Source of the DNA: Linyphia triangularis
Taxonomy: Eukaryota; Arthropoda; Arachnida; Araneae; Linyphiidae
Reading direction: 5' to 3'
Assembly: GCA_963978545.1 (NCBI GenBank)
Contig: OZ021725.1
Span: 88,334,305 to 88,398,304, forward strand
Length of the DNA: 64,000 nt
The stretch's first letter is position 1. Each line of letters opens with the position of its first letter. The notes under the pieces were generated by a model that saw only the letters and a list, made by a program, of their open reading frames with translations, was not told where the DNA came from and ran no database searches. The position numbers and the translations under genes were made by a program. Positions 36,060 to 49,189 of the stretch are shown here, one piece after another.

Positions 36060-37999
36060 TATATGTATTAAATAAAGATGGTTGCTAGATGCAAGTTAAT
36101 TAAGGACAATTCATTGTGTTTTATTTTTCTTTGGAAGAAAACACTTTTCATTTCAGGAAAACTGCGGTCTATTTAATTATAAGAAAAAAAAATGCTGTAA
36201 CACATTGAAGTGAATAATAATAATTTTTCATAATTACTTTTAAATTAATTATACCTAAATGATAAAATAATCAATTTTATGTATAGCCATACAAATATTA
36301 TAATGAAAGAAAATAAATGTTTCTGGATTGAGCAAATTAAATCAATTCGTTAATAGATAATTCAAGCACCTAAACAAAATAGATATTCTGGAAATCAATA
36401 TGATCATTATTGAAATTCTAGAAAATAATCCCTTTTACTGTTTCGCATTAGTTAAAGTGAATATACATTTATTTAAAATAAACGTAGATTTTCGTACACA
36501 ATTAGAGATACTCCTTAAGGGATAAATAATGAAAAATGAATTTGAATTTAATGACGCTGAAAAATAATGATTAAGCACGATGCATCTAAGATTAAATTTA
36601 TAAGCATATTTCTTCAGGGTAAGCTTAATGATTTTGAAAATAAAGACGTAGATAAACATATTTTAAAAGGTAGGATTATTTGTTTACTTATAATAATGAG
36701 AATAATTATTATTTTAAAATCATATTCAATTTATTTCTAATGTGTGTGTAAACGATGTAAAAACACGCACGGATACATTTTTTGGTTCATTACATTTTAT
36801 CAGTTAGAAGCAATTTATGTGTTTTAGAAAAAATGTGTAAAAATATTCTTTCTATCTACAAAAGGGCTTATTTACACAAGATTTTTCGTTATACCATTTA
36901 ATAAATAATTATATGCTGTCTTAGAGCGTTTTACATAACATCATTCAAAATTCTGTTCAAAATAAACTCCATCATAATTCTGCTAATTTTTATTAGTGTA
37001 CCAATCAGTGATTTGTGCAAGATTATTATCAGATTTATAAATGTTACAATTATAAACTGTCAAAGATTGCAGTCCAAAGTAAACTATTCTAATGTTTAGT
37101 TGAATCTTCTTCGATTAAAAGAGCACACGAAATGTTTTTGTTTAAAATGCACCGCAGACATTTTAGAATTTTTTTAAAATTCCCTTTAAATAGGATGTAT
37201 AATTAAAAGTATTTAATATGTGTCCTTAAATATCAATGCATTTCAATAAATTCCAATGTGGTATGCAAATCATGTTTTCCGATTAAAATCAGTGTACTAA
37301 GTGTGTGGAATGAGCAATTGGCGATTTTTATTAGTTTTTCCTTTCATTTACCCATGTATATTGTTATCAGAACTTTCCAAAAAGCGTAGAAATACAAAAA
37401 ATAGTTTGCAAAATTCAGTACTTTTAATATTCTGCTTTGAGTATCGAAAGTGTGGCATTAGGCAATTTATTTTTTGAATTTGTATACATAATTTAAAGAT
37501 CTTAGTTTAAAAAAGTGGTATAGGAAAAAATGTATGAGTGTCTGTGTGTATGTGTCTTTAGTCGGCAAAACTCCCAAACCTGAGATGTTCAACTTTTGAA
37601 TACGGGTTTTATTACGGTTTTGAATAAATAGCTTGTGGGTATATGTTAGTTGCCCTTGAAAAATTAATGTTTTTCAACAATGTCAAAAAACGGTTGAAAC
37701 AATTTCAATCAAAATTGTTGTGGCAGTACTTGTAAACGCGTACTAAATATCCCCATCCCACCCCCGCAATTTTCGTAAAAATTCATTAATTAAAAAACAT
37801 GCCTTTAACATAGAATTGTTTTCTCTTGAATATTGCCCATCTGAAACTGTATCCTCTCCGTTTCACTAACTCGAAAGGAATTCTGCAATAATTATAGACA
37901 AACTTGCTAAGTTGGCGTATGTTTTGAATTTATATAAAACAGTTGAAAGTTGTTCTATATTCGACACTCCTAGGTTTTTGAAAACTCATACGTTATATT
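36060..37999. other. AT-rich noncoding sequence
   Basis: No gene. The 37535-37640 stretch (GTGTGTATGTGTC, CCCAAACCTGAGATG) may be an old interspersed repeat related to 34555-34710. Confidence 0.45.
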
Positions 38000-38480
38000 T
38001 TGAACGCTCTCTCCTCGTATGCTTATCTAATTAGCATTAACTCAACATCATCATTCCAAATCAACACTCATCCCACTTTAACTCCAAATCCAAGTTGAAA
38101 GCGCAAACCACGTTAAAGGCGAAGGAGAGGCAACCAGAATACTAAATGAAACCGCATTTATGCAAAATTAATTTTTAACCCTTCGGAGTTGTTAAAAGTC
38201 AACTACAACAAAAAGCAAATACGAGAGTGAAAGAAAATAATTTGCGGGTTTTGCTGTCAATGACTTTAACTAGATTTCGAAAACTCGACCACGTATTAAG
38301 GAGTAGGGAATTAGCAATGAAACGTCACGCTAAAGTTTCTAGTGTTAAAAGACTGCTGCATTATGCATGAACGCGTGCATATGAGTTTTTACATGATTTT
38401 TCATGGGAGCGGAAGACTTTATCGGAAGCAACTGCTCAAGCGAGTAATTCCTTCTCGTAACTTCGACATCTGGATTAATA
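38000..38480. promoter_or_regulatory. Mixed-composition island, candidate conserved noncoding element
   Basis: Starts with CTAATTAGCATTAA (homeodomain core plus ATTA) and continues with low-homopolymer sequence. No open frame of note. Inference only. Confidence 0.22.
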
Positions 38481-39307
38481 TCTTGATTTTACTCCAGGTC
38501 ATTAGAAATATATTATTTTGAAGAGTGATTTGGGTTGAGAGTATGGATTGAGTTGCATAACTTTCCAGCTAAGAGAAAATAATTAGTGAATGGAAAATCA
38601 GAAAATATGCAATTGCTGGGTAGTGTTGCAGGATATATGATAAGCGTTGTTTCGCTTACAAATGAGTGATTAGATAATATTTTTTTGAAATTGAAATTGT
38701 TTTGTATCTTTAGGTTTTAACTTACGCTGGGAGATATATTAAGTTACATTAAAGTTTAGTTATCATTTGTATGCTGTGATAATGTGGTGATACATTAAAT
38801 CAATTATTTGAAGTCTTCATGTATTGCATATTTAAGTTTCAAGGGTCTTTTTATCTATTTTAAATATAATTTACCATCCGGTTAATCTTTATTTAAAAAT
38901 CCTTTTATTCTGATTTTACTTCGCTTATTTGAAATAATCGATCATTAATTAGAATTCTGCATTATATAGGCGCACAAGAATATTTCTCTTTTAAGAAATT
39001 ACGAATGCCTAATTTGGCATAGTTTTTATCCTTCAAATATGATTTATTCTTGTTTAGTAATACTTTTTGAGTCACTCATGCTTTCAGAGTTTGCAAATTA
39101 TTAATCTAGGGTTTTGCGGGAATAAATGACAAGATTTCATTACATATTAGGTACAATGCAATCTAATATACTTTTTTCAATAAATTTTAGATTATGCAAT
39201 TCTCATCTAATGTTTGACCACAAGTATTTTTAGCGAAATACAAATTTTCGTGTAACGTATTCAAAAGACTGCTTAAGATTGAATTTATTTTGATTGTCTT
39301 TTAATGT
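38481..39307. other. AT-rich noncoding sequence
   Basis: No feature. Confidence 0.5.
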
Positions 39308-39487
39308 CCCTAATAGCACACATCCTCCCAGGGAGGTCCCTGGGAAGTCATTCGTAGTCCCGGGGATGACTGGGGACTTTCTAGGGACACACATCCTCCC
39401 AGGGAGGTCCCTGGGAAGTCATTCGTTGTCCCGGAGATGACTGGGGACTTCCTAGGGACCTCACTGGGAGGATGTGTGCTATTAGGG
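39308..39487. mobile_element. GC-rich MITE with internally duplicated 71-bp core
   Basis: Perfect terminal inverted repeats: CCCTAATAGCACACATCC then TCCCAG at the left (39308-39331) and the inverse at 39464-39487. Between them a 71-bp unit occurs twice (39318-39388 and 39389-39459), differing at only a few positions (CGTAGTCCCGGGG versus CGTTGTCCCGGAG). The unit itself is partly palindromic (CCCAGGGAGGTCCCTGGG). The first copy overlaps the left inverted repeat. The element is strikingly GC-rich against its surroundings. TA next to both ends suggests a mariner-type target. Confidence 0.85.
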
Positions 39488-40489
39488 GTGTTATGTATAG
39501 TTTGAATCTGACTAAAATGAATGGTTCTATTAATTTCTAATAATGAAAACTAAACGTAACCTCGTATAAAAGAGAAAAAAAGCACATGGTTTTATCTGTA
39601 TAAATACAATACGTATAGGATATTACTTATAAAATAAGCATAGTTTTAAAGACATACTATATATCTTTCTCGCTAATAGCTAATTTAATAAATCTGCTAT
39701 GATGTAATAGTACCGGTTATTTTATAAAATAAATAAAATGACTGGTTAATACGGCAAATTAAAAGAAAATAATTACTTTTGCTTGGTTATTTTATAAAAC
39801 AGCCAGCGTGAATAGCAAATATGATTAATTTAATAGGATTTATTAAATTAACTGGGGATTTTGTGTAGTAACCAAACCACTATGGATTTTATAATTGATT
39901 TTCATATTTATGATAATAAAGAGAAATGGTGGTTCGACTAAAATTAAATGACAAACAAAACTTTAAAAATAAAAATCCCAAAGCAGCATTATCACTGAAT
40001 GAAAACTCAAGCTTAACAGAGAGGGAAACGTAAGCAATAGACATCCTCAAAATCCAGCATTTATCACTGGATGACAGTTATTATACTACTTATTATACTA
40101 GACAGTAAACATACTAGTTGATTAATGTGATTAATTTCTGATAAATGAAAAAAAATATTATATTAAATAGGTGCTTTTTTTATTATGTATAACAACTGGT
40201 TAATATGATAAATATTAAGAAACTATTAATAATATATCATATTGATAATAGTTATGGTTATTTTGTAAAATAATCAACTATTATGTATAGTATCCAAATT
40301 CATCAATGACGTAACATATATAAGTAGGATTTACTTATTGCAAATTATGGTCTACTTTCGAAAACAAAGTATTTGGTTATGCAGCAATATAATTATCCTC
40401 TACGACCATAACATAAAATACTTAATTTACATAAATCTACATATTTATCTGAGTTGAAAATTCCAATTCTTTTTTATTAAAATTTTTAA
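39488..40489. other. AT-rich noncoding sequence
   Basis: GGTTATTTTATAAAA-type segments recur near 39715, 39784 and 40257, suggesting old local duplications. No gene. Confidence 0.4.
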
Positions 40490-40960
40490 AAACAGCCGAA
40501 CTTTCATCCAACAAGCATGGTGGATAAATTTAGTTCCTTACCACTTCGAAGAGTTTCATTTCTTAACACCTCAACTCAAACTCGGCAAGCAAATCAATTT
40601 TTATCACCAGCCATCATCAGCAAAATTCTACATCTCCAGGTCTTACCACTTCATAAAAATTCGCATTAGCCAACCACCCGATAATCCTTAACCCTTGAAA
40701 CCACTTCCCGTAAATACTTTACCTATATAATCCGCTGAGCTCCGTAAATACGTTACCTATATAATCCAGTGAACTTAGGCTCCGGAGCCTTAATGACTAT
40801 CGATTAGACGGATGAATTTAGATCCAGCTTCGAAATTTACATTAACTGGTAGCCCCTGAAATTCAAATGGACTGTGACCATGAATTACAATCAGTCTAAA
40901 GTTATACCGAGGAGACACTTAGCGGGTTATAAAGGAGGTGAAGTAATAAAATATATTGGG
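40490..40960. promoter_or_regulatory. Mixed-composition island with a 34-bp direct duplication
   Basis: CCGTAAATACTTTACCTATA plus TAATCC at 40708 is repeated from 40742 with two or three changes (period 34). The rest is balanced-composition sequence with CpGs. No coding evidence. Confidence 0.3.
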
Positions 40961-43185
40961 GGGAGAGGAATCTGGTTGTGGTGTTTTGATAGTGCCCGGT
41001 ATAATTTTTCGCTAAATTTTGTCGGAGTTATTTTATGGGAAGCTTGTGTGAAAGAAGTTATTTTTTAGGAGCAGTGAGTGTATTTTCATTAACTAAATAT
41101 TTTTTTATTTTTTTTAAGGATGATTAAGGTGGACTTTAAATTTTTATATGAATGAAAGCAGTTTTTCCTCTGAAATTTAATAAGAAAATATTCCTCGCTG
41201 AAATTAAAGCGAGCATTTAGCAAAAACAATGGATGATATAAGAAATGCCTTTCTCGGGGCTGAGTTATCATAAGTGCACTGGAAAGTAAATCTGGAGTGC
41301 GATTGCTTGAATTTAATAAGTTTTTACCCCAAATGATTATTCTTAAAAAATGTCAAATGAAATATGAGTATAAAAGTGTTTGAAATATTTAGTATAATAT
41401 GGTAAGTAGCACAGAATTTATAAAATATAGCAGGAATATTTTAAATCGTTCCTTATCAGTCTGCAAACGAAATCTAATGTAACTGTACTTTTTCACTATT
41501 TCTTTCTTATTTAATTATTAAGGTATTCCTTTGAGTCTTATGCAAGTATTTTATTTAGTTCTTTTACAAAGCTATGCCAAAAAAATGTATTAATTCTTTC
41601 GATAAGGTATTTTTTGATTCTTAAACAATTCGCACTCTAAAAATAAAAAATGTATTTTTGTTGGTGGTATTCCGACACATTTTATGAAAAAAAAAATATC
41701 CAAATTCAAATCCTTGGTCCTTATAACAAATTATGTCTTTCAGTTTGAGAACCTCCTCTTGATAATTCCCCGTGGACATTTTTAAAGCAATTTAGTTTTT
41801 ACTTTAAACAGCCCATGATTATTTTAAGTTAAGTGCTTTAGGCATTCCAAATTTTCAAACACTTGCATTTCGTTATCAACTGAACAATTAATAGAAGATC
41901 TGGCTAATGGATAGTAGTTACTTCACAGGACAGATATTAAACACTGAATTAAAAAAAATTGAAAATAAAACATTAATTTAAATAATTCATATAACTCGCC
42001 AACTCCTAATGAGTTTTAACGAACTGGATGTTAAGGACTAATACATTATGAATAACATTAATTCATGACCCAATTGTTTATTAACTCCCATCAAAATGAA
42101 ATATTTTTGCAAATCAACTAAATGCACTGTCAATGAAACTTTTCATCACCAGCCAAGTTATCCATATGTTCATCGATTGTTATTGAAGCACTAGTGTACA
42201 TGATTTGAGAAGGTTTATACTATCAACTCTAAAATGGTCGTGGGTTTTCGGATTATCACAAAAGTTGTATATATGGATGTACTGAGAGAGATAGAGAGAG
42301 ACAGAAAGGCTTACAGGGTAATATTGAATTTAAAACTAGATAATTGCTTTCACACCTACTGAATAATGAGAACTTGGCAATAGAGCAAACCAAATACAAG
42401 CTGAGTTTTAAGTCGCGCGCATAAAATTTTACATGCCCGCAAAAGCTCCAGTTTAAGAAGTTTAATTAAAGTAAATTATCAATGGGATTATTTGAAATGT
42501 CATCTTCAACTTTTAGCAGTCAAATTATAGTGTTACTATAAATATTCGAAATGACGTCCTCTTTTGCGAATTCAAAGGCGTGTTCGTTTTACAAGATTTC
42601 TTAAAACTCTACGGAGTATGGCAGTATTGACTTTAGATATAGTTGTTATGATGTTCGTTTTTTAATTCAGAAATCATGTACGGGCTCTTCGGTGAATGAA
42701 AAAATTTCCTTTTAATTTTTAAAAAATTTTTATCATCTAAAATGTAGAGTATGCCGGCTATATTCTTGATAGCTACTGATCTAGCTGTCTTGAAACAGTG
42801 GACTAATCACGTCACCGTTGAATTATTGGATGCTGCTGCATCAGGATGTTTCTTGCGAAGTTTTTCAATGACGTGAGAATATGACTTTTAAGCAAAATTA
42901 CACTCCAACGTGAATTGAATATTCGCTATTCCAAGCAAAACATTATGCCTTCGTTTTGAACAACAAACGCTTCACTCATGAAGTCCCCGAGCACGAGATT
43001 ATTATTGAAATACATTGGAAACAATTTACATTGTTATATAGCTTGAGAAAATCATCGAAATTTAATGCCCATTAAATTTTGATGTGCGCGAATTTAAACT
43101 AACCCTGTATGTTAACACTGTAAATTTGTTCCGATGAATTCAAAGCCAATCATAACACTTGCCAAGCCTGATTACGTGTGGGTGA
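40961..43185. other. AT-rich noncoding sequence
   Basis: GA-rich microsatellite at 42283-42305. No gene. Slightly higher GC near 42540-43000 but no recognisable element. Confidence 0.45.
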
Positions 43186-44096
43186 TTAAGGCTGTATTCT
43201 ACTGTAGAATTTTGAAAAAAAAAATCGAATTTTTTTTCTTCATATTTTCAAAGTTTAGATATTCAAAAGTATGTCATTAAAAGGATTTTTCAAAATTCCT
43301 ATTATTTCATGAGTTATAGCAGTTTTAGTGACGTGGCATCGGTTCCGGTCCAACCGCTACAAGTTAACAAAAGACGGTAGGCGCTCCCGAGTCCCTACTT
43401 ATGTCATTAATGAGCATTTTGAAGTAGAGGAAGGATTCTTATATGGAGCAGGAATCGCTGATTAAAAATATGTAAGTATTCTGTACCATTCTATAAGTAA
43501 AATTGTCGAAAACTTGTCTCAAAACTTTGAACGCGTTTTTCTTGGAACTACTTTTTTCGAGCTGGCGATAAGGATATCTCGAGTTCTAATGAACTGATTT
43601 ACTTCAAATTTGGAGAGGATGTTCTCTATACATCGCTTCATCTCGTGAACCCTGCCCAAAACTATAACTTCTCATTTAGTATTTTTAAAAAATTCGGAAT
43701 TGTTAAAAAAATATGAAAAAAAAAAAAAAATTTAAACTGCCACCATTTTAAATTTTTTTTATATTTTTTTTAACTTATCCAAGGGTTATACAATAGCGGC
43801 ATCTATAATAATTAAGAATCCGTCTGTTTTTTATGTTTCAGATCACCAGGAGGGTTGGAATAATGCACGCCAGGACACCCTCTTTTTTTTTTACCCCCCC
43901 CCCCCCTTTGACTGCTTATAACTTTGTCAATTTTAATTTTTATTTTTTAATAATTTTTTTATGTAATAATAAAACATCAATAAACAAATGATAAAAAAAT
44001 TGATGGTAAAAATATTTTTTGTTTCCTTTGTTAAAATTTTTTTCCGCTTCAAAAACCGGGCGAAATTCATGCCTCTACAGTAGAATACTCCCTTAA
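43186..44096. mobile_element. TTAA-flanked inverted-repeat DNA element (911 bp)
   Basis: The left end is TTAAGGCTGTATTCTACTGT plus AG. The reverse complement of the right end is TTAAGGGAGTATTCTACTGT plus AG. TTAA sits at 43186-43189 and 44093-44096. The interior has a GC-raised segment (43325-43650) without a transposase frame, then A/T-rich stretches and a run of 13 C (43894-43906). It is non-autonomous. It shares the TTAAGG...CCTTAA border with 17590-18307 and 49640-51279, although the inner repeat sequences differ. Confidence 0.75.
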
Positions 44097-44625
44097 TATC
44101 AAGTAAAAGTGACCAAGTAAGGGGTCTATTCCTAGAGTGAGTTTAAATATCACCAAGTAAAATTGGTGCCTTTCTGTAGGCGATAAAGTTTCACATTTAG
44201 CAACCGCACATGCGCAACAACAATTTTATCACAACCTCAATTTTTCTCCACAAACATGCATTTTTATTAACTGTATTTTTTGGGAATAATATGTATATTA
44301 TGTTATATTTTATTGGTTATTTTCATATTCCTTCGGTTTTCAGTCATCGTTTAGTATCAATTGTCATTTTTCATTACCGACACTTCGTGGATTTTGATTC
44401 CCCAAACATCTTGTTTATATTGAATTAGCCTCCATCTTGTGAATTTGAAATAAGCCAAAATTGAATTGGGGATGTTTTGATTTTGTCATCAATTTTTCAA
44501 AAATGGGCTAGCCCATGCTCGTAGATTAGTAATTTATCCAAGTAAGGTTGCCTATAACAAAGTTTTCTTATTTAATTTAAAAATTTTAAAGTGAAACATA
44601 AATAACAAAGTTTTCTTATTTAAGT

Positions 44626-44659
<34 letters not shown>

Positions 44660-44890
44660 GAAAACTTAATATCAGCGGTTTCATTAAGTTAAACTGAATA
44701 TGGCTAGAATAATTTCTATTATTTCGTTTATTTACAAATTAAGTAATTAAAAATCATTAAAATTTAGCCATGTCTGCTTATACAATTAAAAAAAGGAGTG
44801 TGATTTGTCATAAATTTCTATTCTTGTACTCAGCAATATCAAGCAAAAAAACAGTCCCACTATCGATCAAGCTTATTTCGGATCCAACCC
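44097..44890. other. AT-rich noncoding sequence with poly-T run
   Basis: Thirty T at 44627-44656. AACAAAGTTTTCTTATTTAA is directly repeated about 46 bp apart near 44558 and 44604. No gene. Confidence 0.5.
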
Positions 44891-45100
44891 CCTCAAACCA
44901 AACTTCTTCCTGCCTGACACTAACAGGGGGCAACATCGCTGACGTCACGCGTCCCGGACAAAACCGGACACAAATATCAACCGTGACATCCGCCCTGATT
45001 TAAAATGCTCCTCCCGCCGCAGTCCCCTCCAATCGGTTTTGACAGTTTGGGAGACAGGTGGAAGGTAAACAGTGTGGAATTCGGGAGAGTGTTTTTTTTT
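44891..45100. promoter_or_regulatory. CpG-rich island with palindromic CRE and CCAAT: candidate promoter
   Basis: This is the most promoter-like patch in the window. A full cAMP-response element TGACGTCA lies at 44940-44947, directly followed by CGCGTCCCGG. CTCCTCCCGCCGCAGTCC follows, and then CCAATCGG near 45029. A donor-like AAGGTAAAC occurs around 45064-45072 on the plus strand. Open frames of 60-95 codons on both strands cross it, but none has a recognisable motif. A GC-rich exon or conserved enhancer would look similar. No TATA box or start site could be fixed. Confidence 0.3.
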
Positions 45101-46700
45101 TGTTTGTTTTTTTCAAAGAAAAAAATGGAGAGGATGGGTGCTGTCATTTTAACTCTCGCATCCACTCTCTTCAATTTTGGTTTTATGCTTTCTTTTCTTT
45201 TTTCTTTTTTTTATCTTGGTTTTGTGTGTAGGGTGGTTTTGTTCTTGATGCGTCAAAGGGGGGCTATGATGGGTCGAATGTTGGGCTGAGTCTTGGAGTT
45301 TTAATTTTTTTTTTTTACGGATTTGTAGTAAACTCTGGTATAATTATAAACTCAGGAAAATCTAGTATAATTTTTTACTAGAATTTAAACTCTGATAAGA
45401 GTTTTTAATTAGAAAAAACGTTTGGCAATGTATTAGTTTATTCGATAGGAGGCATTAATGTAACCTAGATATGTTTATGTGTTATTGTTTTTTTTTATGG
45501 ACAGTGTTTTTATATGAAGATAATTTTTCTCCTTTATATTATCTTTACGTAAACCTAAATTGAAAACTGTTTACAAATCTAAAGGGTATGCTTCAGATTA
45601 ATACTATGTTTGCTATTGCGCATTGTGTTATTTCTTTGAAAATCGAAGTTAATAACAACAGAAATAATCCATATTTTCTGGGAAATTGCGACATAATTCA
45701 GTTGATGGCTTTGCAATAAGAGAAAACCGTAATTAAGTAAGCATAAGCACGTTGAGGAGACCTAAGGAATCTTGTATCGATCAGCAATTAAATATAATAT
45801 CTAACTCTGATGATGTTACAGAGAAGTAATGTCTCTGATCAATATTACGGGAGTAGTCTGGTAATGGGCTTACTAATATAATTTTATAATTATATTTGGT
45901 AGTACGCTGGTGAGCTTTCTAGGTCGTAATTTCATTTAGCTTTCATTTCAAATAAATAACTAAGTAGTGTATAAAATAAGTTTACTCACTATCTAGAGTA
46001 ACTGAAATAATTTAATATATGGTTTGTATAAGTAGTCATTCTCCTCCTCGTTTATTTGGATAGAAAATGGCCTTGATACCAAGAAAATTTACAAATTTTG
46101 TCTCGATACAGTAAATGTCCCATAATAAATTCAAATTTGTTCCTGAAATAATTCCAAAATAAATGTTTACGCATATTTCTAAATTTAGTACATGGAGTCG
46201 AAAAACATGAAATTTAATTTTTGAATTTCTGATAAAAATTAGTGTCGTGTATGAGACTTGTAATTGCTTTTTGAAACATCTTCCAACATCCAGGAAATTC
46301 TTCCATTGCTAACGATGTATTAAAGATTTATCTTCACTGTTTTTTAACCTTCGTAATTTTTGAGGAATAATCTACGATTAAATGATTCATTATCTACGAC
46401 GTGACATTTATAAAATGGTTCTTCTTGCAATAGAATCTTTAAATTAGATCTCTTTTATATTTTATCTAAATTACTTTTTTTTTTTTTTTAAATTAGATAT
46501 ATTTTTGAATTAATCAGTTGTCAAGTATATTATCAGTTAATAATGTAAATCCAGGTTTTCTAAACGAGAAGACATCGTAAATGAGATTTACATAAATTAT
46601 CTCAATATAGTTTTAATTTACATAAATTATACTTATATAGTTATATATTTGATAGCAATATAAAACTTTAATAATAGAAAAGCGCAACAAAACAAATAAA
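45101..46700. other. AT-rich noncoding sequence
   Basis: T-rich patches (45184-45215, 45304-45316, 46476-46489). No gene. Confidence 0.5.
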
Positions 46701-47199
46701 CAGGGTCTTTCCGAAAGGATTTCTTAACTTTGAAAGTACATAACTGTCAAACTGCGAGAAGCAGAAAAAAGAAACAAATGGGATGCTGGATCGACAGGAA
46801 TAGAATTCTTCATACACTGATTTGCAAAGCCGTTTGACAGAGTAAATCTTATGACGGGTGTATATGGTTCACCGATGAGGGTCATTTTCATTTAGGCGGG
46901 TCAATAAATAAAACTGGTGAAAATGAGGCACTAAAAACCTTTCTGTGTATAATAATAACTGCAATCTGAAAAAGTGACCGTTTAGAATACACTGTCCATT
47001 AAAAAAACCATTTTTATGAGTTAAATGTAAAGTCATTTTGCTATATTTTACAATAATTTGATCTTGCATTTAAATATTGCGACTAATTTTAAAAATCAAT
47101 CTTTTTAAAATTCCATACCCTCTTTATCCATTATTCTACTTGTCTGGTTTTTTCTGTTTCTTACTGTTTAGCCCTTATGTTATTTCAAAATTAGGGAGT
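46701..47199 (+). pseudogene. Dead IS630/Tc1-mariner-like transposase element, copy B
   Basis: Starts CAGGGTCTTTCCGAAAGG, matching the inverted right end of copy A, and ends about TTTCAAAATTAGGGA. At 46865 the plus strand encodes WFTDEGHFHLGGSINK; later in the same frame family LQSEKVTV, then a stop where the family usually has W. Stops and missing N- and C-terminal halves make it dead. Length 499 bp and motif offset 165 agree with copy A (500 bp, 166). Confidence 0.78.
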
Positions 47200-47559
47200 T
47201 CTTACTGAATGGTTCTGTATGTAGTTTTTAAGTATATTTTACTATTTGACGTCACACTAATAAGAAGAATTTATTGGCTCATTTATGAATAAAAGGAAAC
47301 TATTTTTACTAACTACCTTTAATGTTCTTAACTTTCAAACTTTGTTGGAACGAGAATTTTGGGGTTTCACATGTCGATTTCTATTCTTTTACCATGACAT
47401 AGACAGAAAAATTCTCGTATTTTGTCGTTGATTATAGTAGTCACACCCTGATAAATTGACAATTATGCCTTTTTCTGTTGTTTTTTTTTCCCATTTATTA
47501 TACATTTCTTTGCTGTAATGAAAGGAAGCAGGGTTTTTTTTTTGTTTTTTTTTGACACA
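47200..47559. other. AT-rich noncoding sequence
   Basis: No feature. Confidence 0.4.
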
Positions 47560-47830
47560 AAATTTATTCCATTTTGAGTCCACTATTACCAACTACATAT
47601 GGAGTGTGGAAGAAAACATTCACAGAAAATCTCTCCCAAAATATTGGGAAAGTCTGTCTGATTGCGGTTTGTGTAACCTCAGTGGGGTTCCACAGCAACT
47701 GTCCATCACAAGTCATGCCTGCAAGTGACACATGTCAACTGACCAATACAATTATTTCCCCGACTCTTATGACAGAGATTTCCTATTTGGGGAAGAGGTT
47801 TTTTCTTTGAATTCTTATGCTTGAGTTGCT
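47560..47830. promoter_or_regulatory. Mixed-composition island, candidate conserved noncoding element
   Basis: Balanced block with no long homopolymer. The 78-codon plus-strand frame (47574-47810) has no recognisable motif. Inference only. Confidence 0.2.
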
Positions 47831-49189
47831 GTATACTACTGGGAGGATGAGGGAATGCATTTGAGTATTGATTACTGTGAATTCAATGCATATCATTAGA
47901 TTTTAATGGTTATATTTGCGGGTTAAGTTTTTGGATGTATTAAATACAATGCACTGTGGTTATATTTTGCTGTTTACATCGCTGGTAAATTTGATGGGTT
48001 ATTTTATGTTCTTATTTTAAGGGTTTTATGGAGAGTGTAAGTGTTCAATTAGGATAAATTTAATTATAGTCCACATCAATCCTGAAAAAGTATTGTCCCA
48101 TAAATACATGGTAAACTGTATTAATTTAATAAAAATAATTGCATAATTTGTATAAAGATGCGACTTTTGTACTAATCTTAAAAAAAAGTTTTTACTATTT
48201 TTGATAAACAAAAATTTGCAGTCAATTTTCACGATGAAGATACGACAATCGTTTATAATTATGAAAATTGGGTGATGTTATTGAAATTTCCTTGAAACAA
48301 TATAAAGTGTTATAAAAAGTATTATCTGAAAGCCAAAACTGTATATTTAAATTATTATTGTCTGAAAGCCGAAATTAAAAGAGCAGTTTTGGTATCTTAT
48401 GCTTTAAAATTAATTGTCATATATTTAGCATTTTTTTAATTTGAAGTTTCATTTATATTATAAGGTTTTGTTATAAAATATTATCTGTAATATTGAAAGT
48501 ATGATTTAATATAACAGTAAATACATTGCTAGTATTATACAGATCAGGAAAAAAATGATCAAAGGCTTTTTATGAAAGAAATTCTAAAAAGAAATATTTC
48601 AGGAATCTGAATAAAAAAAAAATATACACTTCATATTTTTTTACGTTACTCTTTAAAAATATTTAGAATGTAAATTAATGTACATTTACTACTAAAATTA
48701 AAATTTTCTTATATAAATGGACTCAAAGATTAAGTAATATAAAATCTTCCATTTAGTGTTAGTTTATCTTTTGTAACTGGTATTTTGATTGGTTCATTCA
48801 AATGTCTCGTTAAAGACTCATATTCTTTTATATTTAATTTCTCTCTCAAAACTAAATCATGTCTCGGCAGATTTTGACAGCTGTGAATTTTCATTTTTAT
48901 GCTTAATCTATACTGGTGTACCTTTTTTTTTTAAATGTAATGACCTGGTTGAAACTTTATTCTAGATCTTAGGATACAACTATCAAATTTTAAGTAAACT
49001 AATCTAGGTGTAAATAAAAGAAATGCGATTTCAAGATCCCCCCCCTCCCATATTGAATCCTTCAGCCTTCATTCTACGATCTCGTTTTAATTTGGATCTT
49101 TTTTCTGCGGATTCAAAATTTCTGTATGTATGGTGAATGTCATTAACCCTTCTTTCAGAGGAACTGGAATGGTGTTTACAAACGCAAAC
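47831..49189. other. AT-rich noncoding sequence
   Basis: CCCCCCCTCCC at 49040-49050 is the only notable local feature. Confidence 0.45.

Noticed and set aside
45005..45289. 94-codon plus-strand frame in the CpG-rich patch
   Set aside because: Second half is read from T-rich low complexity (poly-Phe/Leu); no signal peptide cleavage site or conserved domain, and overlapping frames exist in other phases.
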